Of a stretch of DNA of 64,000 bases, positions 40,985 to 50,217 are shown piece after piece. How positions within the stretch are numbered: the stretch's first letter is position 1; each line of letters starts with the position of its first letter. Source of the stretch: 2-12-FULL-65-11 sp049679965 (lineage in GTDB: Bacteria > Acidobacteriota > Vicinamibacteria > Vicinamibacterales > CAVVIG01); assembly GCA_049679965.1 (NCBI GenBank), contig JBAUGX010000220.1, positions 46,474 through 110,473 of the forward strand, given 5' to 3'. The notes below the pieces were generated by a model. The model had not been told where the DNA came from. It did not search any database and saw only the letters and a program-made list of their open reading frames with translations. Position numbers and translations under genes: made by a program.

Positions 40985-42418
40985 ATGGCCGACACACTCT
41001 TTCACAAAGTCTGGAACGCGCACGCCATCCGCACGCTGCCCAGCGGACAAACGCAGCTCTTCGTGGGCCTGCACCTCATCCACGAAGTCACGAGCCCGCA
41101 GGCGTTCGACATGCTGCGGCAGCACGGCTGGACAGTCGCCTACCCCACCCGCACGTTTGCCACGGTCGATCACATCGTCCCCACCAACCGGCAGGGACGC
41201 CCGTTTCTCGATCTGATGGCCGAGGAGATGACGGGAACGCTCGAGCGAAACTGCCGCGAGTTCGGGATTTCCCTCTGGACACCCGACAACGAGAATCAGG
41301 GGATCGTGCACGTCATCGGCCCGGAGCTGGGCCTCACACAGCCCGGCCTGACGATCGCGTGCGGAGACAGCCACACGTCCACGCACGGCGCGCTCGGCGC
41401 GATCGCGCTCGGCATCGGCACTTCGCAGGTCCGCGACGTGCTCGCCAGCCAGTCGCTCGCCCTGGAACCGCTCAAGGTTCGCCGGATCGACGTCAACGGC
41501 TCTCTGGGGAGCGGCGTGTACGCGAAGGACGTCATCCTGACGATCATCCGCCGCCTTGGCGTCAACGGCGGCGTTGGATTCGCCTACGAGTACGGCGGCA
41601 CGGCCCTCGACAGGATGACGATCGAGGAGCGCATGACCATCTGCAACATGTCGATCGAGGGCGGCGCGCGCGTCGGCTACGTGAATCCGGACGAGACGAC
41701 GTTCAAGTTTCTGCGCGGGCGGCCGTTCGCACCGTCGGGCGCCGCCTTCGACCGCGCGGTCGCGTGGTGGCGGACGCTGGCGTCGGACCCGAACGCGTCG
41801 TACGACGATCGCGTGACGCTCGACGCCGGGTCCATCGAGCCGACGGTCACGTGGGGTATCAATCCGGGGCAGTCGGTTGGCATCTCGGAGCCGATCGTCG
41901 CCGATCCCACAGACGAGGCGCTCGCGTTCATGGGCTTCACGCCGGGAGCGCACGTCAAGGGCACGCGCATCGATGTCGCCTTCATCGGATCGTGCACCAA
42001 CGGCCGGCTGTCCGACCTCGAAGAGGCGGCACGGCTGGTCAAAGGACACCACGTCGCCTCCCACGTCACGGCGCTCGTCGTGCCCGGCTCGCGCCACGTG
42101 CGACAGGCGGCAGAGGCCAAGGGCCTGCACCAGGTGTTCATCGACGCCGGCTTCGAGTGGCGCGGCGCGGGTTGCTCGATGTGCCTCGGCATGAACACCG
42201 ACAGGCTCGAGGGACGCCAGGTCTGCGCATCTTCGTCGAACCGCAACTTCAAGGGACGCCAGGGGAGCCCGACGGGGCGCACGCTGCTGATGAGCCCGGC
42301 CATGGTGGCCGCCGCGGCGGTGTCAGGCGAAGTGGTCGACGTCAGAACGTTTGAAGCCCAGGACCGAGCACTTGAATCCACACGTGGGGTCCGCCTTCAG
42401 GCGGACCAATCCGGCTGA
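40985..42418 (+). CDS. leuC: 3-isopropylmalate dehydratase large subunit
   Basis: A 477-residue aconitase-superfamily protein isomerising 2- to 3-isopropylmalate in leucine synthesis. It has CGDSHTSTHGALGAIALGIG, and the [4Fe-4S] cysteines in FIGSCTNGRLSDLEEA and GCSMCLGMNTDRL, with SSNRNFKGRQGSPTGRTLLMSPAM near the end. The last 11 residues are encoded by a REP-like element that has displaced the original stop. The small subunit gene follows 36 bases on. Confidence 0.95.
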   Translation: MADTLFHKVWNAHAIRTLPSGQTQLFVGLHLIHEVTSPQAFDMLRQHGWTVAYPTRTFATVDHIVPTNRQGRPFLDLMAEEMTGTLERNCREFGISLWTPDNENQGIVHVIGPELGLTQPGLTIACGDSHTSTHGALGAIALGIGTSQVRDVLASQSLALEPLKVRRIDVNGSLGSGVYAKDVILTIIRRLGVNGGVGFAYEYGGTALDRMTIEERMTICNMSIEGGARVGYVNPDETTFKFLRGRPFAPSGAAFDRAVAWWRTLASDPNASYDDRVTLDAGSIEPTVTWGINPGQSVGISEPIVADPTDEALAFMGFTPGAHVKGTRIDVAFIGSCTNGRLSDLEEAARLVKGHHVASHVTALVVPGSRHVRQAAEAKGLHQVFIDAGFEWRGAGCSMCLGMNTDRLEGRQVCASSSNRNFKGRQGSPTGRTLLMSPAMVAAAAVSGEVVDVRTFEAQDRALESTRGVRLQADQSG

Positions 42419-42431
42419 AGCCGGATCCCAC
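42381..42431. repeat. REP-like palindrome pair, locus 2
   Basis: Two palindromic units in inverted orientation: 42381-42407 (CACGTGGGGTCC, then GCCTTCAGGCGGACC) and 42408-42431 (AATCCGGCTGAAGCCGG, then ATCCCAC). They match locus 1 at 32549-32632. The first unit encodes the leuC C-terminus and the second holds its stop codon. Confidence 0.75.
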
Positions 42432-42454
42432 TGGTTGCGAACACCGGTGACAAC

Positions 42455-43063
42455 ATGACCGCTACACAGGTACAGGCAGGTCCCGTCCTCAAGATCTCCG
42501 GCCGCGGCCTGCCGCTGCGCGGCAACGACATCGACACCGACCGCATCATGCCGGCGCGCTTCCTGCGCGTCGTCTCCTTCAGCGGCCTGGAGCAGCATCT
42601 CTTCGAAGACGATCGCGCCACCGATCCCCGCCACCCGTTCAGCAACCCGCGCTATACGGGCGCGACGGTGCTCGTCGTCAACGCCAACTTCGGATCCGGG
42701 TCGTCGCGCGAGCATGCGCCGCAGGGCCTGCTTCGGGCTGGGATTCGGGCGATTGTCGGGGAATCGTTTGCCGAGATCTTCCAGGGCAACTCCGCCATCC
42801 TCGGCATACCCTGCTTTGCCGCAGGCCACGACGAGGTCGGCCGGCTGCAGACGCTCGTCGAACAGACGCCCGACGCGATCATCGAGGCCGACGTTCGCTC
42901 GGGTGTCGTCACGGCCGGCTCGCTGCGCATCGCGGCGAGCATTCCGCCGGCCCTCTGCGAGGCGTTTGTGAGCGGCCAATGGAATCCGACGGCGATGCTC
43001 CTCCACCAGTACGACGAGGTCCGGCGCATCGCCGACCGGCTGCCGTACGTCAAAGGCTTCTGA
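42455..43063 (+). CDS. leuD: 3-isopropylmalate dehydratase small subunit
   Basis: A 202-residue swivel-domain partner of LeuC. GRGLPLRGNDIDTDRIMPARFL, then NFGSGSSREHAPQGLLRAGI and SFAEIFQGNSAILGIP are the LeuD hallmarks. It forms a heterodimer with LeuC. Its end faces the convergent LysR gene three bases away. Confidence 0.95.
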   Translation: MTATQVQAGPVLKISGRGLPLRGNDIDTDRIMPARFLRVVSFSGLEQHLFEDDRATDPRHPFSNPRYTGATVLVVNANFGSGSSREHAPQGLLRAGIRAIVGESFAEIFQGNSAILGIPCFAAGHDEVGRLQTLVEQTPDAIIEADVRSGVVTAGSLRIAASIPPALCEAFVSGQWNPTAMLLHQYDEVRRIADRLPYVKGF

Positions 43064-43065
43064 AA

Positions 43066-43953
43066 TCAGGCCATGGCCTTCGTTTTCTCCTGAGCCACCT
43101 CGAGGAACGCATCGGCGGCGTGCGATCGATGCGCCCGGCGGCAGACGAGCGTCACCTGGCGGCGGCGCGAGATCCCGGTCACGGGAATGGCGACGAGCCG
43201 CCCGCTGGCAATTTCAGTCAGCGCGCAGCGGCGCGGCAGGAGCGCCACGCCGAGCTTCATCTCCACCGCGCGCTTGATGCCGTCGAGGCTCGGCAGCGAA
43301 ATCACCATCCGGAGCGCGAGGTGGCGCTCCTGGAACATCCGAAGGACACGTTCGCGCGCAGGTGACGGATCGTTGTGGGCCACCACCGGTTCACCTGCCA
43401 CCTCCTCCATCGACACTTGTTTCTGACTGGCCAGCGGATGCGTCGGCGGCACGAGCAGCGCCAGTTCGTCGCTGCCCACCGGCACTTCGAGCAGGCCTTG
43501 TTCCGAGGGGCGGAAGGTCAGCGCGCCGAAATCGAGACTGCCCTGCTGCACCTCGACGGCAATCTGCCGCGCGGGCACGCGGCGCACGTCGATCGTGATG
43601 TCCGGATACCGCTGCCGGAACCGCCCGATGAGCGGCAGCAGCGTATGCACGGCCGCTTCGTTGGCGCCCACGAGCACGCGGCCACGGCGAAGATCGCGAA
43701 GCTCGCGCACCGACGATTCGGTTTCTTCGGCCAACCGAACGAGCCGCTGACCGTAGTTCTGCAGCATCCGGCCGGCTTCGGTCAGCGTGCCGGTCTTTGA
43801 CGACCGATCGAAGAGCTGCTCGCCGAGATCCGCCTCGAGCCGCCGCACCGCCTGGCTCACCGCGGGCTGCGTCCGATGGACCTTCGCCGCCGCGCGCGAA
43901 AAGCTGCGCTCGTGGGCCACGGCCAGGAAGATTCTGAGCGCTGCCAAATCCAT
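43066..43953 (-). CDS. LysR-family transcriptional regulator
   Basis: A 295-residue LTTR: N-terminal helix-turn-helix (ALRIFLAVAHERSFSRAAAK, then QPAVSQAVRRLEADLG) and a two-lobed effector-binding domain. It lies between leuCD and a divergent IPM-synthase gene, so it probably regulates leucine-type genes; the effector is unknown. The AT-rich intergenic region carries a palindrome that may be its operator. Confidence 0.9.
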   Translation of the reverse strand: MDLAALRIFLAVAHERSFSRAAAKVHRTQPAVSQAVRRLEADLGEQLFDRSSKTGTLTEAGRMLQNYGQRLVRLAEETESSVRELRDLRRGRVLVGANEAAVHTLLPLIGRFRQRYPDITIDVRRVPARQIAVEVQQGSLDFGALTFRPSEQGLLEVPVGSDELALLVPPTHPLASQKQVSMEEVAGEPVVAHNDPSPARERVLRMFQERHLALRMVISLPSLDGIKRAVEMKLGVALLPRRCALTEIASGRLVAIPVTGISRRRQVTLVCRRAHRSHAADAFLEVAQEKTKAMA

Positions 43954-43964
43954 GGCTGGAGATT

Positions 43965-43979
43965 ATAAACTAATCTTAT
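43965..43979. promoter_or_regulatory. LysR-type operator candidate
   Basis: ATAA-N7-TTAT (15 bp) in the 85-base AT-rich gap between the LysR gene and the IPM-synthase gene, the dyad form typical of LTTR sites. It is 12 bases from the lysR start, as expected for autorepression with divergent activation. Confidence 0.5.
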
Positions 43980-44038
43980 TGTTTGGTAATTACTATCATC
44001 TTGACTTCTAGGCCAGCTGGACGCTACAACAGTCCCGT

Positions 44039-45217
<1,179 letters not shown>

Positions 45218-45916
45218 ATGATCCCGCTGCGGGACGTCATTCCGTCCCGGACCACCCCATACATCACCTTCGCCATCATCGGTCTCAACGCCCTCGCGTG
45301 GCTGTACGAGCTGAGTCTGCCCCGCCCGCTGCTGCAGCCGTTCCTCCAGACCTACGGCCTCGTGCCGGCCGCCTTCAGCGGCTCGACGCTCGTCACGTCG
45401 ATGTTCCTGCACGGCAGCGCGTCGACAGTCCTCAGCTCGATGTTTCTGCACGGCAGCTGGTCCCATGTGATCGGCAACATGTGGTACCTCTGGATCTTCG
45501 GCGACAACGTCGAGGACCGCCTCGGCCACGGCCGCTTCGTCGCCTTCTACCTGCTGTGCGGCATCGCGGCAGCCGTCGGCCAGACAGTCATGGATCCGGA
45601 TTCGCTGCTGCCGATGATCGGCGCGAGCGGCGCGATCGCGGGCATCATGGGCGCGTACTTCGTGCTCTATCCCAAGTCGCGCGTACTGACACTCATCCCG
45701 CTCATCATCTTCTGGGAAATCGTCGAGCTGCCGGCCATCTTTCTCCTGGGCTTCTGGTTCGTGATGCAGTTGTTCAGCGCCGGGGCCATTGCCGTCACGG
45801 CCAGCTCGGCCAGTGGCGGCGTGGCGTTCGTGGCGCACGTCGCGGGATTTGCGATGGGCGTGATTGGCGTGTTCGCGTTCCGACAGCGCCGACGCGCGGA
45901 GCAGTACTGGACCTAG
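45218..45916 (+). CDS. Rhomboid intramembrane serine protease
   Basis: A 232-residue rhomboid with six or seven helices. The HGSWSHVIGNMWYLWIFGDNVE loop of helix 2, the catalytic Ser in MIGASGAIAGIMGAYF and the catalytic His in FVAHVAGFAMGV are present. It cuts substrate helices in the inner membrane; targets are unknown. The SMFLHGS segment is duplicated in tandem by a 39-base repeat, adding 13 residues in the helix 1-2 loop. It starts on the base after the leuA stop. Confidence 0.9.
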   Translation: MIPLRDVIPSRTTPYITFAIIGLNALAWLYELSLPRPLLQPFLQTYGLVPAAFSGSTLVTSMFLHGSASTVLSSMFLHGSWSHVIGNMWYLWIFGDNVEDRLGHGRFVAFYLLCGIAAAVGQTVMDPDSLLPMIGASGAIAGIMGAYFVLYPKSRVLTLIPLIIFWEIVELPAIFLLGFWFVMQLFSAGAIAVTASSASGGVAFVAHVAGFAMGVIGVFAFRQRRRAEQYWT

Positions 45917-45928
45917 GCGCCCGCAGGC

Positions 45929-48451
45929 CTATTTGACGAGACTGAGCAGCAACGTCTGCGCGCGCTCGTAGCTCGGCGCGATCTCGAGCGCCGCCAGCGT
46001 CTGCTTCTTGGCCTCGGCGGCCTTGCCGTCCTTGAAATAGCTCTCGGCCAGATCGGTGAGTGCCACGGCGCGATCCACCGGACCGAGGGCCACGACGGCG
46101 CGGAACTCGCGCGACGCCACGCTGGGCTCGTTCCGCTGCATCGCCAGCCGGCCGAGCATGCTGTGGGCGTCGGCGTCGAAGGGGTCGACCGACGCGATAC
46201 GCTGATACACTGGCCGCAATCTGGCCGGATCGGTGACACCGGCCTCTTTCAGCAGCCTGCCCAGCAGCCGCGCCGCCGCGACGTTGTCGAAGTCGACCGC
46301 CACGAGCGAGGTCAGTTCGGCGATGGCGCGGGTCCGATCGTTTTTCTCGATGGCGATCGCCGCCATCTGCGCGTGGGGACTGTCATCGCCATGCGCGATC
46401 GGCACGAGTGCCGCCGCCTTCTCGAACGCCGCCATGGCCTCGTCGGTCTGCTGCGCGCGGCGCAACGCGCTGCCGAGCGCCATCTGCACGGTGTAGCTCT
46501 CGGCACGATCCGCTGCGTAAAGTTTGAGAGCAGGCAGGGGGAGCTGCAGGACCGTCGCATCCTCGGGGCGCGTGGCCATCGCACGCTTCAAGCCGTCGAA
46601 CTTCCGGCTGACCAGCTGATCGAACCCGGGCTGCAATTCCTCGAAGCTGGTGTTGAAGACCATCTTGAGCGCGGCGTCCGTGTCGAGCCCCTGCGCGAAG
46701 CTTCTGACGAACCTCTGCAGGCCGGCGTCGCCGTACACGGCGACGAGCTGCTCGACGAGCAGCGAAGCCTGAAAGTACGCAATCGAGATCTTCTGCGGAT
46801 CGGTGAACGCCGCGTTGAGGTCGCCGAGCTTGAGCGTCTCGCCCTGAGCGAGGAGCGAGGCGAACTCCATATCCTGCTGCCGCGCCCATTCCGGCTTGCC
46901 GCGGCCTTCCTCGAACACCGAGATACCCTCGCTCAGCCAGCGCGGCAGGCGCTGGTTCGACATCTGAAGCGTGATGACGTGCGCCAGCTCGTGCCAGAGG
47001 GTCGACTCCCACTGGAACGTGCCCGGCGGCTGCGCCTTGGGTGAGTCAATCGTCACCACGCGGCCGAAGCACGCGCCGAGCGCGCCGATCATCCCGGGCA
47101 GGCCGAGTGTTCTCACGGCAAAGTCGTCGTGCTTGGAGAAGATCTCGATGAGGATCGGCCCTTTGGGCGTGAATGCGTAGCGTTTGCCCAGCGTGTCGAG
47201 AGCCTGATGGGCGAGGGGCACCGCGAACTCCCGCATCAAGGGGGCTTCTGCCTTGCTCATGCGGAAGATGAGATCGCCATCGGTCACCGTCTCGAACTTG
47301 TCGAGCGTGTCCAGCATGCCGAGCAGGTTGAACGTGACCACGTCGTAAGGGTCGATCTTGAACGAGGCATCGAGCGCGGCACGGGCGCCGGGCTCGTCGC
47401 CCGTCCGCAGCAGCTGCATACCCAGCGCCGCGAGCGCCCGCGGATTCTCGGGCTCGAGGGCGAGCGCCCGCCGCGTCAGCACGACCGCCTCGTCGAAGCG
47501 GTAGCTCCGCGCGGTCATCTCGCCGGCCACACGATAGACATCGCCGCGCGTGGGCGCAATCGCCAGCGCGCGGGCAACCTCGGCGTCGAACTCCGCCTGC
47601 CGGTCTTCGACGTAGGCCAACCCCGCCAGGATCGATCGTGCATCGAGGCTCGACGGGTTGACGGCGAGTGCCTTCTGGACGAGCTCTCGCGCTTCGTCCC
47701 GATGGTCGGCGTCAAAGGCCTGCTGGGCCAGAAACACGTAGGCGTCAACCGACGAAGGGTTGATCGCGAGCGCGCGTTGGGCCATCGCAACGGCCTGGGG
47801 CGGATTGTCGTCGGAGAGCGCACGCGCCGCACCGATGAACGCGGGCGCCCACCGCGGGTCGGCCTGGAGCACCGCCTGGAACGACCGGAGCGCCTCGGTG
47901 ATGTTGTACGTCTCAAGGAACAGTTCGCCCCACCCGGCATTAATCGCGACGTCGGTGGGGGCAGCGGCGGCCGCGGTCCGGTAGAGGGCGTTCGCGTCGC
48001 GGGACTGACCGAGCGCGCGCAGCGCACGTGCCGCGCGCGCGAGCTCCTGGGGGTCGCTGGTCGTGTTTCCGAGCGCGGCCACGCGCAGCAGCAGCGGCCG
48101 TGCGTCGGCGCGGCCCAGCATGTCCTGCAGCAGACCCAGCTCGAGAGCCGCGTCGCTGGCTGGCGCGCGCTGCGCCACCGGCCTGAGCATCGCCTCGGCT
48201 TCCTGATAACGGCCGCGGGCGATGGCCGCCCGCGCCTTCAGTGCCACGACGCTTGGATCATCGGCGTCCAGCGTGGCGGTGAGCGACTCAATCTGGTCGA
48301 ATCGTCCTTCGATGAAGGCGCGTGTCGCGGCCTGGAGGGGCCCACCGGCTCGCGGCACCTGGGCGGTCGCCGACACGATCGGAATGCCCAGGAGCACACC
48401 GGCAATCACGAAGGCTGGAAGGCGGCTCATCTGGCCGATGTTGCGGGTCAT
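45929..48451 (-). CDS. TPR-repeat protein with HExxH metallopeptidase-like domain
   Basis: An 840-residue exported protein (signal peptide, cleavage near ATAQ). TPR-like helical repeats run from about 30 to 400 (for example NPSSVDAYVFLAQQAFDA) and again from 640 to the end. Between them is a gluzincin-like domain with LWHELAHVITLQ (HExxH near residue 485) and WLSEGISVFEE, the Glu ligand helix. The layout matches the 'peptidase MA-like' TPR proteins of uncharacterised function, probably periplasmic. ATG 48451 follows TATAAT by 7 bases; ATG 48430 is the alternative. Confidence 0.8.
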   Translation of the reverse strand: MTRNIGQMSRLPAFVIAGVLLGIPIVSATAQVPRAGGPLQAATRAFIEGRFDQIESLTATLDADDPSVVALKARAAIARGRYQEAEAMLRPVAQRAPASDAALELGLLQDMLGRADARPLLLRVAALGNTTSDPQELARAARALRALGQSRDANALYRTAAAAAPTDVAINAGWGELFLETYNITEALRSFQAVLQADPRWAPAFIGAARALSDDNPPQAVAMAQRALAINPSSVDAYVFLAQQAFDADHRDEARELVQKALAVNPSSLDARSILAGLAYVEDRQAEFDAEVARALAIAPTRGDVYRVAGEMTARSYRFDEAVVLTRRALALEPENPRALAALGMQLLRTGDEPGARAALDASFKIDPYDVVTFNLLGMLDTLDKFETVTDGDLIFRMSKAEAPLMREFAVPLAHQALDTLGKRYAFTPKGPILIEIFSKHDDFAVRTLGLPGMIGALGACFGRVVTIDSPKAQPPGTFQWESTLWHELAHVITLQMSNQRLPRWLSEGISVFEEGRGKPEWARQQDMEFASLLAQGETLKLGDLNAAFTDPQKISIAYFQASLLVEQLVAVYGDAGLQRFVRSFAQGLDTDAALKMVFNTSFEELQPGFDQLVSRKFDGLKRAMATRPEDATVLQLPLPALKLYAADRAESYTVQMALGSALRRAQQTDEAMAAFEKAAALVPIAHGDDSPHAQMAAIAIEKNDRTRAIAELTSLVAVDFDNVAAARLLGRLLKEAGVTDPARLRPVYQRIASVDPFDADAHSMLGRLAMQRNEPSVASREFRAVVALGPVDRAVALTDLAESYFKDGKAAEAKKQTLAALEIAPSYERAQTLLLSLVK

Positions 48452-48458
48452 CCTGCGT

Positions 48459-48464
48459 ATTATA
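48459..48464 (-). promoter_or_regulatory. -10 element of the TPR metallopeptidase gene
   Basis: A perfect TATAAT 7 bases before ATG 48451 on the minus strand, implying that the transcript begins at or near the start codon unless the ATG at 48430 is used. Confidence 0.5.
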
Positions 48465-48524
48465 GCCCGACCCTTTTCGAGAGTTCCGGCCCCTGCGGAA
48501 CGAGGAATCTGTGAAAAACGTCGG

Positions 48525-49055
48525 TCAGGTGCGGGGAGGTACGACCGTCGCTTCAAGCGCACACTCCTCAATAGCAATCCGCCTGACGAGCAACCCACCG
48601 AAGCCGAGGACGGCGAGTGCCCCAGAAAGGATCGCGCCGGTCATCCCGGCAACGCCCACCAGCTCGCCGATGACGCCGACGTAGTTGGGGTGACGCAGAT
48701 ACAGGTACGGGCCCGACACGACCCGACTGTCTCCCGGCACGACGATGACTCGGAAGGTCCAGCGCGGGCCGAGTGAGAGGATTGCCCACCACTTCAGCCC
48801 CTTGGCGAGCGCAAAGGCGATCGCCCCGGCGACGAAGACGGCCAGCCTCGGGGTGCCGCGCAACCAGCCCTCGCCCATCATCGCGAGGAAGCACGCCGGA
48901 TACGCGATTCGCATGATCCGATAGACGTCGCCGTCTGGCTCGACGCCGCCGCGGGCGCGCTGAGCCTGTTCATTGCGCGCGGCCCGGCCTGCTTCAATCA
49001 GCATCAGGCCAAAGACCACGACCGACACGATTACCTCAGTCAATCTGGCAGTCAC
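48525..49055 (-). CDS. ICMT-family membrane methyltransferase
   Basis: About 176 residues with four or five helices and the ICMT/PEMT SAM site GPYLYLRHPNYVGVIGEL, followed by a C-terminal helix with EECAL. Bacterial members methylate lipids or small molecules; in alkylresorcinol operons an ICMT enzyme O-methylates the polyketide. It begins at GTG 49055 (or TTG 49043), overlapping the FAD oxidoreductase end by 20 bases, so it belongs to that operon. Confidence 0.82.
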   Translation of the reverse strand: MTARLTEVIVSVVVFGLMLIEAGRAARNEQAQRARGGVEPDGDVYRIMRIAYPACFLAMMGEGWLRGTPRLAVFVAGAIAFALAKGLKWWAILSLGPRWTFRVIVVPGDSRVVSGPYLYLRHPNYVGVIGELVGVAGMTGAILSGALAVLGFGGLLVRRIAIEECALEATVVPPRT

Positions 49056-50193
49056 CGGCGAAGCCGACCAGACCGCGAAGGACTCCGGGAGCGAATGACG
49101 CGATGGTCCCGGCGGCAACGACAGCCGCCGGCGAGGAGACGAGGGCGCGGAGCGTCCGATTGAAGCGCCATTTCGCGGCGAACTCACGACGCCGAAGGGC
49201 GGCGATGCGCTGGTGGACGCCGGGCCACCCCTGCTCGAGCGCCTGCAGCGCGGCTCGAGCGACCAGTTCGGCGCCGTGCACCGCGAACCGCAGGCCATCG
49301 CCCGTCATCGGATCGATGAAGCCGGCCGCATCACCGGCAAGGAAAAGCCCGTCGAGTCCGGCATCGCGGACATCGACGGCCAAGGGCCCAAGCACGACGG
49401 GCGGCGCCACGAGTCGTGCGGCGGCAAATCGATCGGCCAGCGCGGGATCGCGCGTGAGCTCACGCCGGAGCGCGGCTGCCGGATCACGAAGGGGGATGTC
49501 GCCAGCCGCGGGGTCCCAGGCCTTGACCAGGCAGACATTTGTGAGACCGCCCGGCACTGGCGCCACGCCAATGTACCGTCCTCGGCGGACGTGCATTTCG
49601 CCGCACGCCGACAGCCCGGCGACGTTGTCAAAGTACGCGCCGAGTGCCCACCGGCGCGGACGCTTCGGATGCCGCGCAAGCCCCAGGCCAAAGGCGACCG
49701 TCGAATGACGGCCGTCGGCGGCTATCACGACCCGCGACCTCAGCTCGCGCTCCGATCCGCTGACACCCACGACCACGCCGGCGACACGAAGCGGCCGGCC
49801 CTCGTGAACAATTGCGCGGCGGACCACGGTCTGCGGCTCGAACTGCGCGCCCGCGGCAAGGGCGTGCTCCACGAGCGCTAGGTCCATCTCCCGCCGCACC
49901 AGGGCGCGGCCGTAGAGGTCGTGGGGATATCGGCACGCCACGCGGACGCCCCGCTCGCCCGTGACGACCATGCCGTCCACCCGGAGGCCACGCCCCTCGA
50001 CGGCTCCGGCCATGCCGAGCCGCCGCAGAATCGCGAGGGTGCCGGGGTTGACCGTGTCGCCACACAGCTTGTCACGCGGAAAGCAGAGGCGATCGATGAG
50101 CCGCACGCGCGCACCCGCACGCGCCAGCAAGGTCGCCGCCACGGCGCCCGCCGGGCCGGCGCCAACCACGATCACATCGTCATCACCAGTCAT
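49036..50193 (-). CDS. FAD-dependent oxidoreductase, geranylgeranyl-reductase-like
   Basis: A 385-residue flavoprotein: dinucleotide-binding VIVVGAGPAGAVAATLLARAG, the FPRDKLCGDTVNPG loop characteristic of the geranylgeranyl reductase/halogenase family, VVIAADGRHSTVA and LAGDAAGFIDPMTGDGLRFA. Such enzymes reduce prenyl or hydroxylate lipid and polyketide substrates. It lies between a ketosynthase gene and an ICMT methyltransferase gene with tight spacing. ATG 50193 is preferred; GTG 50214 is in frame. Confidence 0.85.
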   Translation of the reverse strand: MTGDDDVIVVGAGPAGAVAATLLARAGARVRLIDRLCFPRDKLCGDTVNPGTLAILRRLGMAGAVEGRGLRVDGMVVTGERGVRVACRYPHDLYGRALVRREMDLALVEHALAAGAQFEPQTVVRRAIVHEGRPLRVAGVVVGVSGSERELRSRVVIAADGRHSTVAFGLGLARHPKRPRRWALGAYFDNVAGLSACGEMHVRRGRYIGVAPVPGGLTNVCLVKAWDPAAGDIPLRDPAAALRRELTRDPALADRFAAARLVAPPVVLGPLAVDVRDAGLDGLFLAGDAAGFIDPMTGDGLRFAVHGAELVARAALQALEQGWPGVHQRIAALRRREFAAKWRFNRTLRALVSSPAAVVAAGTIASFAPGVLRGLVGFAGDCQID

Positions 50194-50217
50194 CAGTCTG
50201 CAGTCGGCAGCCACCGG

